DNA of 64,000 nt from Haloimpatiens massiliensis (GTDB lineage: Bacteria > Bacillota > Clostridia > Clostridiales > Clostridiaceae). A program made the position numbers and the translations under genes. Shown piece after piece: positions 19,483 to 27,413 of this stretch. The notes under the pieces are model-generated. The model had not been told where the DNA came from. It ran no database searches and was given only the letters and a program-made list of their open reading frames with translations. Position 1 is the first letter of the stretch. Every line of letters begins with the position of its first letter. The stretch lies in assembly GCF_900184255.1 (NCBI RefSeq), contig NZ_LT854640.1, positions 1,007,593 through 1,071,592 on the forward strand. Direction: 5' to 3'.

Positions 19483-21183
19483 TTACATTAGTTTAAATTT
19501 GTTTATTTCCTCAAGAGTTTCTACTGCCACCGCAGAAAGAGTTTCTGCACTAGTTGCTACCTCTTCGGATGATGCATTCATTTCATGTGAAGAAGCTGAA
19601 ATTTCCTCTGCAGAAGCTGAATTTTCTTCCGAAACAGCTGAAGCATTTTCAACTTTACTTATAATCTGATTTTTTTCTCCATTTATTCTATCTATCTCTA
19701 AGTTTACATTTTCAATCAAAGGTATAATTTTATTAATTTCATCTATAATATCCTTAAAAGATAATATAGAATTGTTTATAACCTCTACTTGCTTTATAAA
19801 TTCTACATTAACATTTTCGGTATTTTCAATAACTTCTTCGGTTTCTCCCGAAATAACTGAAACATGATTATTTATCTCTCCTAAAGAATCTTTACTTTGC
19901 TCTGCAAGTTTTCTAATTTCTTCCGCAACTACCGCAAAACCTTTCCCAGCTTCTCCTGCTCTTGCTGCTTCAATAGCTGCATTTAGTGCAAGTAAATTTG
20001 TTTGATCTGTTATATCATTTATCATAGTTGTAATCTCATTGATTTGTTTTACACTATGCCCAAGGGAAGCAATCTTATTACTAACTTCATTAAAAGATTC
20101 TTTCATTACATTTGATGATTGAATAAGCTCTGAAAGATTGGAATTACTTGTCTTAGCTAAGCCATTTATATTTTTAGCATTTCCATCTACATTTTTTATA
20201 GCTGCAACTATATTGTCCATAGATTCCCCAAAATCATTTACAAGGGTTGATGTCTGTATAAGATCATTAGCTTGAGCTACAGAACCATTTGCTATACCTT
20301 CTATGGAATTAGCCACCTCCTGTGTAGTTGCAGACATTTCTTCTGACACCGAGGATAGAGCTATTGAATTATCGCTTATTTTTTCCATATCATTTTTTAT
20401 AGTTTTAAGTATATTAGATATAGAATTAACAGTATATGCCAATTCTTTTTTCATAATTCCAAATTCATTTTTTTCATCCGTTTCTATAGAAATTGTAAAA
20501 TCACCTGAAGATAATTTCTTAAGGAATTGTGTAAATTTCTTTATAGAACCTTTTATAAAAGTAGACATTATAAAAAGTATTAATGAAACTAAAATTACTG
20601 CCACAACGAATAATATTATGAATATACTATTTATAAGTTTTGCTTGCTTACTAGAATCCTCATATACTTTTTCTGCCACTTCTTTATTATAATCCATGGA
20701 TTCTTTGATAATCTTTGATACATTTCCTCCAAATTTGCCATACTCCTGCGCATAACTTGTTTCTATATTTTGTCCTTCTTTTCTTTTATTTATTATTTCT
20801 TCTGCTCCTCTCATGTATTCTTCATAATTGCTCTTCATCTTTTTTAAAATTTCTTCTTCACTTGCATCTTTCTTTAAACTATCCATTTGTTTAAAATTTT
20901 CTCTTATATATTTATCATTTTCTCTTATTATATTTACTTCTTCTTCATTATAAGGTCTATCAATAACTTTAGTAAGGGAATTTCTAAGCACTCCCAGTTC
21001 TCCATTAATATATCCAAGATTTTTTATATTGGTTAATCTATTCTCATATATATTCTTCATATTGTTAGTAGATTTCATCATTCCAAAAAAGCCTACAAAA
21101 GCCACAATAAAAGTGCTTAAAAGCGCTATGATACCTAAAGTAATAACACCACTAGTTATTTTAATATTTTTCATCGATTTCAT
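19483..21183 (-). CDS. Methyl-accepting chemotaxis protein, membrane-bound
   Basis: About 566 aa. The start is ATG at 21183 because AGGAGG lies 9 nt upstream; in-frame codons before it are in front of that site. A first membrane helix (about residues 11-35) and a second (about 185-210) bracket a roughly 150-residue helical sensor of four-helix-bundle type. A HAMP-like linker follows, then the signalling domain with the hairpin tip DITDQTNLLALNAAIEAARA and AVVAEEIRKLAEQS. The ligand is not predictable. It lies among flagellin genes and probably feeds CheA/CheW encoded at 57-63 kb. No sigma-D site was found. Confidence 0.92.
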   Translation of the reverse strand: MKSMKNIKITSGVITLGIIALLSTFIVAFVGFFGMMKSTNNMKNIYENRLTNIKNLGYINGELGVLRNSLTKVIDRPYNEEEVNIIRENDKYIRENFKQMDSLKKDASEEEILKKMKSNYEEYMRGAEEIINKRKEGQNIETSYAQEYGKFGGNVSKIIKESMDYNKEVAEKVYEDSSKQAKLINSIFIILFVVAVILVSLILFIMSTFIKGSIKKFTQFLKKLSSGDFTISIETDEKNEFGIMKKELAYTVNSISNILKTIKNDMEKISDNSIALSSVSEEMSATTQEVANSIEGIANGSVAQANDLIQTSTLVNDFGESMDNIVAAIKNVDGNAKNINGLAKTSNSNLSELIQSSNVMKESFNEVSNKIASLGHSVKQINEITTMINDITDQTNLLALNAAIEAARAGEAGKGFAVVAEEIRKLAEQSKDSLGEINNHVSVISGETEEVIENTENVNVEFIKQVEVINNSILSFKDIIDEINKIIPLIENVNLEIDRINGEKNQIISKVENASAVSEENSASAEEISASSHEMNASSEEVATSAETLSAVAVETLEEINKFKLM

Positions 21184-21312
21184 ACTGCTCTTCCTCCTAT
21201 ATAATATTTTCATAAATACAATAATTTTTACATCATTTAGTAATATTTCCTGCTATTTTCAAAATTTTCTGAATATTATACTTCTACTTCAAGCACTTTA
21301 AATTTTGCCAAG

Positions 21313-21346
21313 GATTCCCAAGTAACAGTTACTTAGGAATCCCCTA
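21313..21346 (-). terminator. Hairpin downstream of the 21353-22174 flagellin gene
   Basis: GGATTCCCAAGTAAC and GTTACTTAGGAATCC form a long stem next to the stop codon of the flagellin-like gene. A U-run is weak, so this could be a terminator or an mRNA-stabilising stem. Confidence 0.5.
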
Positions 21347-21352
21347 CTTATT

Positions 21353-22174
21353 TTATGAAAGCCACTTATTTAAAACCACATTCACATTGTCATTATTTTG
21401 TCTTGCTGCTGTCAACATAGATTCATTGCAGTCTAGCATAACTCTTTCTTTTACTGATCTCATAAGGGCTGTAGCCATATTTATATCTTCAATTCCAGAA
21501 AGAGCTGCTGTTAAGTTGCTCCCTGAATTGCTAGCATCACTGAAAGAATGCTGAAGATTATTTAAATCACTGCCCAAACTAGTTCTAAATCCAGTAATTT
21601 TATTCAAAGCTTCATCAACTTTAAAATTAGCTTTTTGAGCCTTTTGACCAAGAGCTACACTTATATCCTCTATGCCTAAAGCTCCAGTAGTTACATTAAA
21701 TAATTGTAACTCATAAGTAGTATAAGGGCTATCTTTTACCTGCAGGGTAAGCACCCTGTCCTCCTTTAAAATTTTGATACCATTAAATTCTGTCTCTGAT
21801 GCTATGGTATCTATATTATGTTTCAGTTGAGTAAGCTCATCCTCTAAGTTTCCTCTGTCCTTATCTGTCAAAGTATCATTAGAAGCTTGTACAGAAAGTT
21901 CCTTCATCCTATGAAGGTTTTTAGTTATTTCACCCATAGCTCCATCAGCTACTTGAATAAGTGAAATTCCATCTTGAATATTTTTTTCTGCCATAGACAT
22001 ACCCCTAACCTGAGCCTTTATACTCTCACTTATAGAAAGACCTGCCGCATCATCAGCTGCCCTATTTATCCTTTTTCCAGAGGATATCTTCTCTACTAAT
22101 TCATTTTTGGCACCTTTATTCTTAGTAACTTTATTAAAAGAATTAAGTACTGCCACATTGCTGCTAACTATCAC
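21353..22174 (-). CDS. Divergent flagellin-family protein
   Basis: About 273 aa. The start is GTG at 22174 (VIVSSNVAVLNSFNKVTKNK), 5-6 nt after GGGAGGTG; the long in-frame extension upstream crosses the promoter. N-terminal D0/D1 contains KISSGKRINRAADDAAGLSI and KNIQDGISLIQVADGAMGE; the C-terminal end has IEDINMATALMRSVKERVML and ends NKWLS instead of the normal LLR. It is shorter than the main flagellin and has an altered terminal export/assembly end. It may be a minor or specialised filament subunit. It has its own sigma-D type promoter. Confidence 0.86.
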   Translation of the reverse strand: MIVSSNVAVLNSFNKVTKNKGAKNELVEKISSGKRINRAADDAAGLSISESIKAQVRGMSMAEKNIQDGISLIQVADGAMGEITKNLHRMKELSVQASNDTLTDKDRGNLEDELTQLKHNIDTIASETEFNGIKILKEDRVLTLQVKDSPYTTYELQLFNVTTGALGIEDISVALGQKAQKANFKVDEALNKITGFRTSLGSDLNNLQHSFSDASNSGSNLTAALSGIEDINMATALMRSVKERVMLDCNESMLTAARQNNDNVNVVLNKWLS

Positions 22175-22223
22175 ATTTTCACCTCCCTGTAGTTTTATTA
22201 GAATTCCTTTCCTAACATTAATC

Positions 22224-22251
22224 TTATCGTATAGATTCTTATAAAACTTTA
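22224..22251 (-). promoter_or_regulatory. Sigma-D type promoter of the 273-aa flagellin gene
   Basis: Minus strand TAAA (22248-22251), 18 nt, then CGATAA (22224-22229) within ATACGATAA, the same -10 word as in front of the main flagellin gene. Spacing is 1 nt longer than at the other sites. Confidence 0.6.
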
Positions 22252-22342
22252 TACATTGAATCAACCTTATTACAAGGTTAGGTTTCCATATAAAAGTTTA
22301 ACAATCTATGCTATATTTTTTTGAAATTATTGCAAGTAACAG

Positions 22343-24229
22343 TTATCTTAAAAGATTCATGGCTGTAGAAGAAATTTCCTGCTCCTTAGCAGTAGTTTCC
22401 TCTATAACAGCAGATATGTTGTCTATAGCCTCCTTTAATTTTCCACTCTTAAACTTTAATTCGTCAGATACTTTAGAAATTTCACTTATTTTATAAAACA
22501 TCTCTTTTTGATCATTTACCGTAGATGCTGCCATTTCACTGCTCATTTGTGAGAGCTTTTTAACCTCTGAAGCTACCACCGAAAATCCTTTTCCTGCATC
22601 CCCTGCTCTAGCTGCCTCTATGGATGCATTTAAAGATAATAGATTAGTTTGGGAAGATATATTAACTATTTCATTGGAAGATTGTACAAATAATTCTACC
22701 TTCTCCTTCATGTCATTTACACTATTTTCTAAAGATTCAGCAACATCATTCATATTCTGTATTTCACGAGTTATATTCTCCACTTGATTTAAATTTTCCA
22801 TGTTTCCATCGGATATCTCTTGAAGTGATTTTATTATTTCGTTTACACTCTCTTTTAAATTTTCCGCATCTTCCAATCTTTGCTGACTTAAACTTTCCAC
22901 TTCTTTTATTGCTCTTTGAACTTCTAAATTCTTTTGTTCTACTGCACCTTTTTCTTGTAATATCAAACTTTTATTATAATCCATGCAATTTTCTTTTATG
23001 TTTAATCCATTGTACATAGCTAAAGCCATTTGTTTGCATGTACTATAACCACAAGCAGAACAATTTATTTGCCTTGTGGCTTCTGTATCCTTAAGTAATT
23101 CATTAAATATAGTATTGTACTGTTCTTCCGTAGGTTCTTCTATTTTTGAAAATTTTTCAACGCTATAACTTCTATAGAAATCCTTTACATCAAGTTTCTT
23201 GCTAAATAATTTATATCTTTTAACTAATTCCTTAGAATGTCTAGCTTTCTTCATAAAATTAAATTTATAATCCACATCATCTATGGATACATCATCATAT
23301 TCAGTACCAGTACCAACATTACACCCAAATTCACAATTTAAAGCATCTACAACGTTGGGAACCACATGACCCTTTTGAACTCTTTCTCCATAATTATCCA
23401 AATAATCGTATACAAGTTTTTGTCCCTCTATTTGCCTAATCCATAAATTTTCATCATAAGCTTGTATATTTTCCTTAAGCCCCCCTGGCCTACTAAATAA
23501 AAATCCAAGAGTACTTTCATCTTTAAAGTTTTCCTCATTATAGGAACTTAAATTCACTTTATTTTTTTCTATATATTCTTTAAATTTTCTATAGGTTATA
23601 TTGTATTTTACATATCCATTAGTATTTTTATCATCAATTTCATCCTTTTTAGCTATACAAGGAGATAAAAAGGCCAGTTCATCATTACAACCTTCATATT
23701 CTTTAACATATATAGCTGCACATATAAGCGGGCTTTGAATTGGCATGAGATTTTTCATAAGATCTGAATTGTTCTTTTCTATGTAATTTACAATAGCTGG
23801 GCAAGGTTGAGATATAAAATTCTTATCTTTATTTTTCCTTATATATTCCAAATAAGCCCAAACGGTTATGTCTGCTCCAAAAGACACATCATAAAAATCA
23901 TTAGCTCCTAATGATTTTAGATATCCAAAAAGCTTGTTATAATTAGAAAAGTTAGTTCTTATGGCTGGAGCCGCCAGAATAGATATTTTCTTTCCAGCTT
24001 TCAAATCTTTAAAAAATTTTTCAGTATCATCATTATAATCTCTAGCCTGATGTTCGCATACATCTATACATTTTCCACAATGTATACATTTATCTGGATT
24101 TATTCTAACTTTACTTTCTCCATTTACTGTGTAAGCAGCATTTGCTTCAAATACTGGACAATATCTTATACATTGATTGCATCCCACACAATTTTCTTCT
24201 AAAGTATAAATCAAGCCCTCATTATGCAT
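22343..24229 (-). CDS. Soluble chemoreceptor with [FeFe]-hydrogenase-like iron-sulfur sensor
   Basis: A 628-aa protein with no membrane segment. Residues 10-60 are a 2[4Fe-4S] ferredoxin domain (C14, C17, C20, C24 and C48, C51, C54, C58). About 75-330 is the catalytic-fold domain of [FeFe]-hydrogenases. The cysteines equivalent to the ligands of the H-cluster [4Fe-4S] unit appear to be kept (C143, C191, C299, C303), but the proton-transfer Cys of the L1 motif is replaced by Pro142 and the GGG end of L3 is changed. About 385-416 is another Cys motif (C390, C393, C398, C415). The C-terminus is a chemoreceptor signalling hairpin with SSQTNLLSLNASIEAARAGD. It is best read as a sensor of redox state or H2 feeding CheA, not a hydrogenase. 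A sigma-D promoter precedes it. Confidence 0.88.
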   Translation of the reverse strand: MHNEGLIYTLEENCVGCNQCIRYCPVFEANAAYTVNGESKVRINPDKCIHCGKCIDVCEHQARDYNDDTEKFFKDLKAGKKISILAAPAIRTNFSNYNKLFGYLKSLGANDFYDVSFGADITVWAYLEYIRKNKDKNFISQPCPAIVNYIEKNNSDLMKNLMPIQSPLICAAIYVKEYEGCNDELAFLSPCIAKKDEIDDKNTNGYVKYNITYRKFKEYIEKNKVNLSSYNEENFKDESTLGFLFSRPGGLKENIQAYDENLWIRQIEGQKLVYDYLDNYGERVQKGHVVPNVVDALNCEFGCNVGTGTEYDDVSIDDVDYKFNFMKKARHSKELVKRYKLFSKKLDVKDFYRSYSVEKFSKIEEPTEEQYNTIFNELLKDTEATRQINCSACGYSTCKQMALAMYNGLNIKENCMDYNKSLILQEKGAVEQKNLEVQRAIKEVESLSQQRLEDAENLKESVNEIIKSLQEISDGNMENLNQVENITREIQNMNDVAESLENSVNDMKEKVELFVQSSNEIVNISSQTNLLSLNASIEAARAGDAGKGFSVVASEVKKLSQMSSEMAASTVNDQKEMFYKISEISKVSDELKFKSGKLKEAIDNISAVIEETTAKEQEISSTAMNLLR

Positions 24230-24305
24230 AAAATCATTTCCCTTCTCTGTCGTATAATTTATTTATTAACTATAATTTATATTTTTTAATTTTAATTTAT
24301 ATTCT

Positions 24306-24332
24306 TATCGTTACTTTTATAAGAAACTTTAA
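24306..24332 (-). promoter_or_regulatory. Sigma-D type promoter of the hydrogenase-like chemoreceptor
   Basis: Minus strand TAAA (24329-24332), 17 nt, then CGATAA (24306-24311). Spacing and -10 match the flgM and main flagellin promoters. It implies that this soluble receptor belongs to the late motility regulon. Confidence 0.7.
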
Positions 24333-24387
24333 AAAATGAATATTTTTCCTAAACACTCGTAAGCATACTAAATAATAGTTACTTTAT

Positions 24388-24420
24388 TAAAAAAACACCA
24401 GAACTACTGGTGTTTTTTAT
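24388..24420. terminator. Terminator after flagellinolysin
   Basis: Stem AACACCAG/CTGGTGTT with loop AACTA, A-run before and T-run after on the plus strand, so it can work in both directions. It lies 66 nt beyond the flagellinolysin stop codon. Confidence 0.8.
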
Positions 24421-24485
24421 TCATTCATTATTTTATCATTCTATTTTATAACCTTAAAATTAATTTAATACGAGCAATTATTATC

Positions 24486-26219
24486 CTATCTTAACAATTG
24501 TAATACTCCCTGAGGTTGTCCATTAGCTTGTGTAAGCATGGCTTGAGCCGCTTGAGCTAAAATATTGTTTTTACTGAACATCATCATTTCTTTTGCCATG
24601 TCAACATCTCTAATACGTGATTCTGAAGCTGTTAAATTTTCTGAAGTATTATTTAAATTAGAAATAGTATGTTCTAATCTATTTTGTATTGCCCCTAAAG
24701 CTGATCTAAAGCTAGAAACTTTTGCAATGGCATTGTCACACTTTGTTATAGATTCAGAAGCTTTTTTACTATCTGAAACATCTATAGAATTTACACCAAG
24801 AGCTGCTGCTCTCATATCTTGTAATTTAATAGCTGCAGTTTGACCTGAATTAGCTCCTATTTGCATAATTAATTCAGAATTAGATGCCTCCTCTTCCTCT
24901 GGCCATATTACAGCAAATTTCTGCATAGGTTGTCCATCTGTCTTATCCATAGCCGCTCCTTCATCCAAAACATCCTCTGCTTTCATTGCAGCTCCTCCAG
25001 TAGTACTACCACCAATAGCTCCAACATCTGTTTCATCTGTTCCCCAATTAAGCTGATTAGTTGTTATATTATTCATAAATGCAGCAGCATCTGCATCAAA
25101 TTTAGTTTTTAAATTAGCTATAGAATCTATACCATTAGTAGTACCATGAACTCCTAATGCATTACCTAAAGCAGTAGCTCCATCAGATGAAGCCTCACCC
25201 TTTATAGCAGTCATTAAATTACTCATATTATTAGAAGTATTTAATTTAGAACTTAAATACTTAACTATAATATATCCTGCTGAATAGTCCTTATCATCAC
25301 CATTCCAAGCTGCTCCTCCAAGCAAAGAAGAAGCTCTATTTATAAGTTCTGTAACTTTTCCTGCGTCTGCTCCTGTTCCACTTACATCTTTAATTAAATT
25401 TTTAACCCTTTCATCTGCTCCTGCTATAAATTCCGCAGTACCTTCAACGAACCAAGTAGGCATTGTGTTCATTTTATTTGCACCAAGTGCATCATCCATA
25501 ATAGCATGAGTCATTTCATGAGCTATAATACGATCATTATAAAGTTTTTCAAGATGATTATTTCCATCATCACCAGTACCAGGTGCAAAATCTGACATAT
25601 CTATGTGAAGCTCAAGCAGTGCTGAATTACCTCCAACATGTGCAAGCTCCCCATAAGGAGTTCCTGACTCTAATATAATCTTAAGACTTGTAGTTCCCTT
25701 ACCTTCCAATCCATACTGACTTTTTACTCTCTTCTCAGCCATCTCAAGCCAGCCTTCTTTAAGACCTTTTATTATATTCTTAGCTGTTTCACTACTTTCT
25801 CCACCTGACTTTAAAAGCTTTATGGTATTAAATTCTGTAGTATTCCCTATTCTATCAATTTCAGCTGTTAATTGACTAATTTCCTTTTGAATTTTATCCC
25901 TGTCTTCTTTAGTATTAGTGTCATTAGCAGCTTGTACAGATAACTCCCTCATCCTTTGTATAATAGAGTGGGTTTCATTTAATCCACCTTCTGCAGTTTG
26001 AATTAATGATATTCCATCTTGGGCATTTCGGGACGCTTGCTCTAATCCCCTAATCTGCCCCCTCATCTTTTCAGATATAGCTAGTCCAGCAGCATCATCT
26101 CCAGCTCTATTTACTCTAAAGCCAGAAGATAATTTTTCCATGGACTTTCCTGAGTCAACAGTGTTCTTAGCCATATTTCTATGGGCATTCATAGCATTTA
26201 AGTTATGATTGATTATCAT
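24486..26219 (-). CDS. Flagellinolysin: flagellin with an inserted zinc metalloprotease domain
   Basis: A 577-aa flagellin. Residues 1-138 are standard D0/D1 (MIINHNLNAMNAHRNMAKNT; SRNAQDGISLIQTAEGGLNE) and about 455-577 are standard C-terminal D1/D0 (ESRIRDVDMAKEMMMFSKNN, ending LLR). Between them, instead of a variable surface domain, is a gluzincin-type metallopeptidase: zinc/catalytic motif HEMTH at 234-238 and a third ligand in WFVEGTAEF, probably E259. Such proteins assemble into proteolytic filaments, as shown for the C. haemolyticum homologue. It has AAGGAGGAAAT before the ATG and a weak sigma-D type promoter. The catalytic residues are all present, so it is expected to be active. Confidence 0.95.
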   Translation of the reverse strand: MIINHNLNAMNAHRNMAKNTVDSGKSMEKLSSGFRVNRAGDDAAGLAISEKMRGQIRGLEQASRNAQDGISLIQTAEGGLNETHSIIQRMRELSVQAANDTNTKEDRDKIQKEISQLTAEIDRIGNTTEFNTIKLLKSGGESSETAKNIIKGLKEGWLEMAEKRVKSQYGLEGKGTTSLKIILESGTPYGELAHVGGNSALLELHIDMSDFAPGTGDDGNNHLEKLYNDRIIAHEMTHAIMDDALGANKMNTMPTWFVEGTAEFIAGADERVKNLIKDVSGTGADAGKVTELINRASSLLGGAAWNGDDKDYSAGYIIVKYLSSKLNTSNNMSNLMTAIKGEASSDGATALGNALGVHGTTNGIDSIANLKTKFDADAAAFMNNITTNQLNWGTDETDVGAIGGSTTGGAAMKAEDVLDEGAAMDKTDGQPMQKFAVIWPEEEEASNSELIMQIGANSGQTAAIKLQDMRAAALGVNSIDVSDSKKASESITKCDNAIAKVSSFRSALGAIQNRLEHTISNLNNTSENLTASESRIRDVDMAKEMMMFSKNNILAQAAQAMLTQANGQPQGVLQLLR

Positions 26220-26293
26220 TAGTGATTTCCTCCTTGAAAAATTAGTGAAATTCCTTTTTCACTTAGAGTTAGAATACATTTTTATAATTTTAT

Positions 26294-26320
26294 TTTTCGT
26301 ATAATTCATAAATAACTTAA
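26294..26320 (-). promoter_or_regulatory. Weak sigma-D type promoter of flagellinolysin
   Basis: Minus strand TTAA (26317-26320), 17 nt, then CGAAAA (26294-26299) inside ATACGAAAA. Spacing equals that of the strong sites, but each box departs from consensus by one base. Confidence 0.4.
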
Positions 26321-26344
26321 GCATTTTTTCCAAGTAATAATTAC

Positions 26345-27163
26345 CTAAATAAATAACTCTGGTTCTTTCCTATAATGAAATTTAATTTCCAACTCCTGTT
26401 TATGTCTCAAATATACCGTATTGTCAAAACATTTCGCCTGCACAGGACATTTTTTGATGCATGCACAACATTTAATGCAAATTCCATTTAACTTAGTTAC
26501 ATTTTGATAATCAATAGACCCCATGGGACAAACTGATACACAAAGCTTACAATTTATACAGTCATTATTTGTTTTTGGTTTAACTTTTCTTATATCAAAA
26601 GGATTTCCATATTCATCTTTAGGCATATAGTATTTTCTATAGGGTTTATTTCCTTTTACAACTACAGTTTCTATAGGGTTCTCATATATAATTTTATTAT
26701 AGATTTTATTAGCAAGCTCATTTACCACATGCATATCTTTTTCGTCAGGTCTATTTTTACCTAAATCATTGGAAAAAGAATGTTCTCCTATAAAAGCAGC
26801 TCCCGCAATAACTCTAAATCCATCTGATTCCAGTATATCTCTTAGTTCTATCAATGCATCATCATAATTTCTATTCCCATAAACCACCACCGAAATTGCT
26901 AACGCCCCATTACCTACGATAGAATTCAAATATTTTAAAAGTACATTAGGTACTCTTCCTGCGTAAACTGGAACACCTATGATAATAATGTCATCTTTTG
27001 AAAAAGATATTACTTTTTTTCTTTCCTCCGGTAATGTAAAATCAATTATATTTACATTTTCTTTTAAACCAATATTATGCCGAAGTTCTTTTGCTATACC
27101 TAATACTATTTTTTTAGTTGTATCTGTAGCACTAAAATACATTGTATTTATTCTATAAGACAA
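26345..27163 (-). CDS. Flavodoxin-ferredoxin fusion (EFR1-type electron carrier)
   Basis: A 272-aa soluble protein. Residues 1 to about 165 form a flavodoxin-like domain (INTMYFSATDTTKK phosphate-binding loop; IIIGVPVYAGRVPN). The C-terminus carries two [4Fe-4S] motifs, CINCKLCVSVCP and CIKCCACIKKCP. It probably moves electrons in an unidentified pathway. It is next to, but not obviously co-regulated with, flagellinolysin; a link to the hydrogenase-like receptor nearby is only speculation. Start is TTG at 27163 after AAGGGGGATG. Confidence 0.85.
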   Translation of the reverse strand: MSYRINTMYFSATDTTKKIVLGIAKELRHNIGLKENVNIIDFTLPEERKKVISFSKDDIIIIGVPVYAGRVPNVLLKYLNSIVGNGALAISVVVYGNRNYDDALIELRDILESDGFRVIAGAAFIGEHSFSNDLGKNRPDEKDMHVVNELANKIYNKIIYENPIETVVVKGNKPYRKYYMPKDEYGNPFDIRKVKPKTNNDCINCKLCVSVCPMGSIDYQNVTKLNGICIKCCACIKKCPVQAKCFDNTVYLRHKQELEIKFHYRKEPELFI

Positions 27164-27413
27164 AATCTATCATCCCCCTTTTTAAGTAACATCTACCTAA
27201 AAAACACTAGTAACTTTTTACTTTCAAGCCCAGCAAAAAACTTGGGAAGAATAAAAAACTATCACCAAAACACCCTGGTGTTATTAAAAATTTAGTTGAA
27301 CATGCTCTTAAAGAACAAACCATCCAAAATCCCAATGAAAACACAATTACTCAATTTTAGTGGAATTTCATACCAAGGATTAACCAACAACCACCAGATA
27401 TCAGGTAACTTAT
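27164..27413. other. Intergenic segment with hairpins and a coding-like relic
   Basis: Two short hairpin-like words (AACACCCTGGTGTT near 27273; ACACTAGTAAC near 27201) suggest decayed terminators. From 27290 the plus strand translates as LVEHALKEQTIQNPNENTIT and then stops; no start or family is recognised, so it may be a gene relic. A partial copy of the ACCACCAGATA repeat is at 27389-27407. Confidence 0.3.

Noticed and set aside
22343..24229. Catalytic [FeFe]-hydrogenase
   Set aside because: L1 and L3 motifs are altered and the proton-relay Cys is missing; the C-terminal half is a chemoreceptor.
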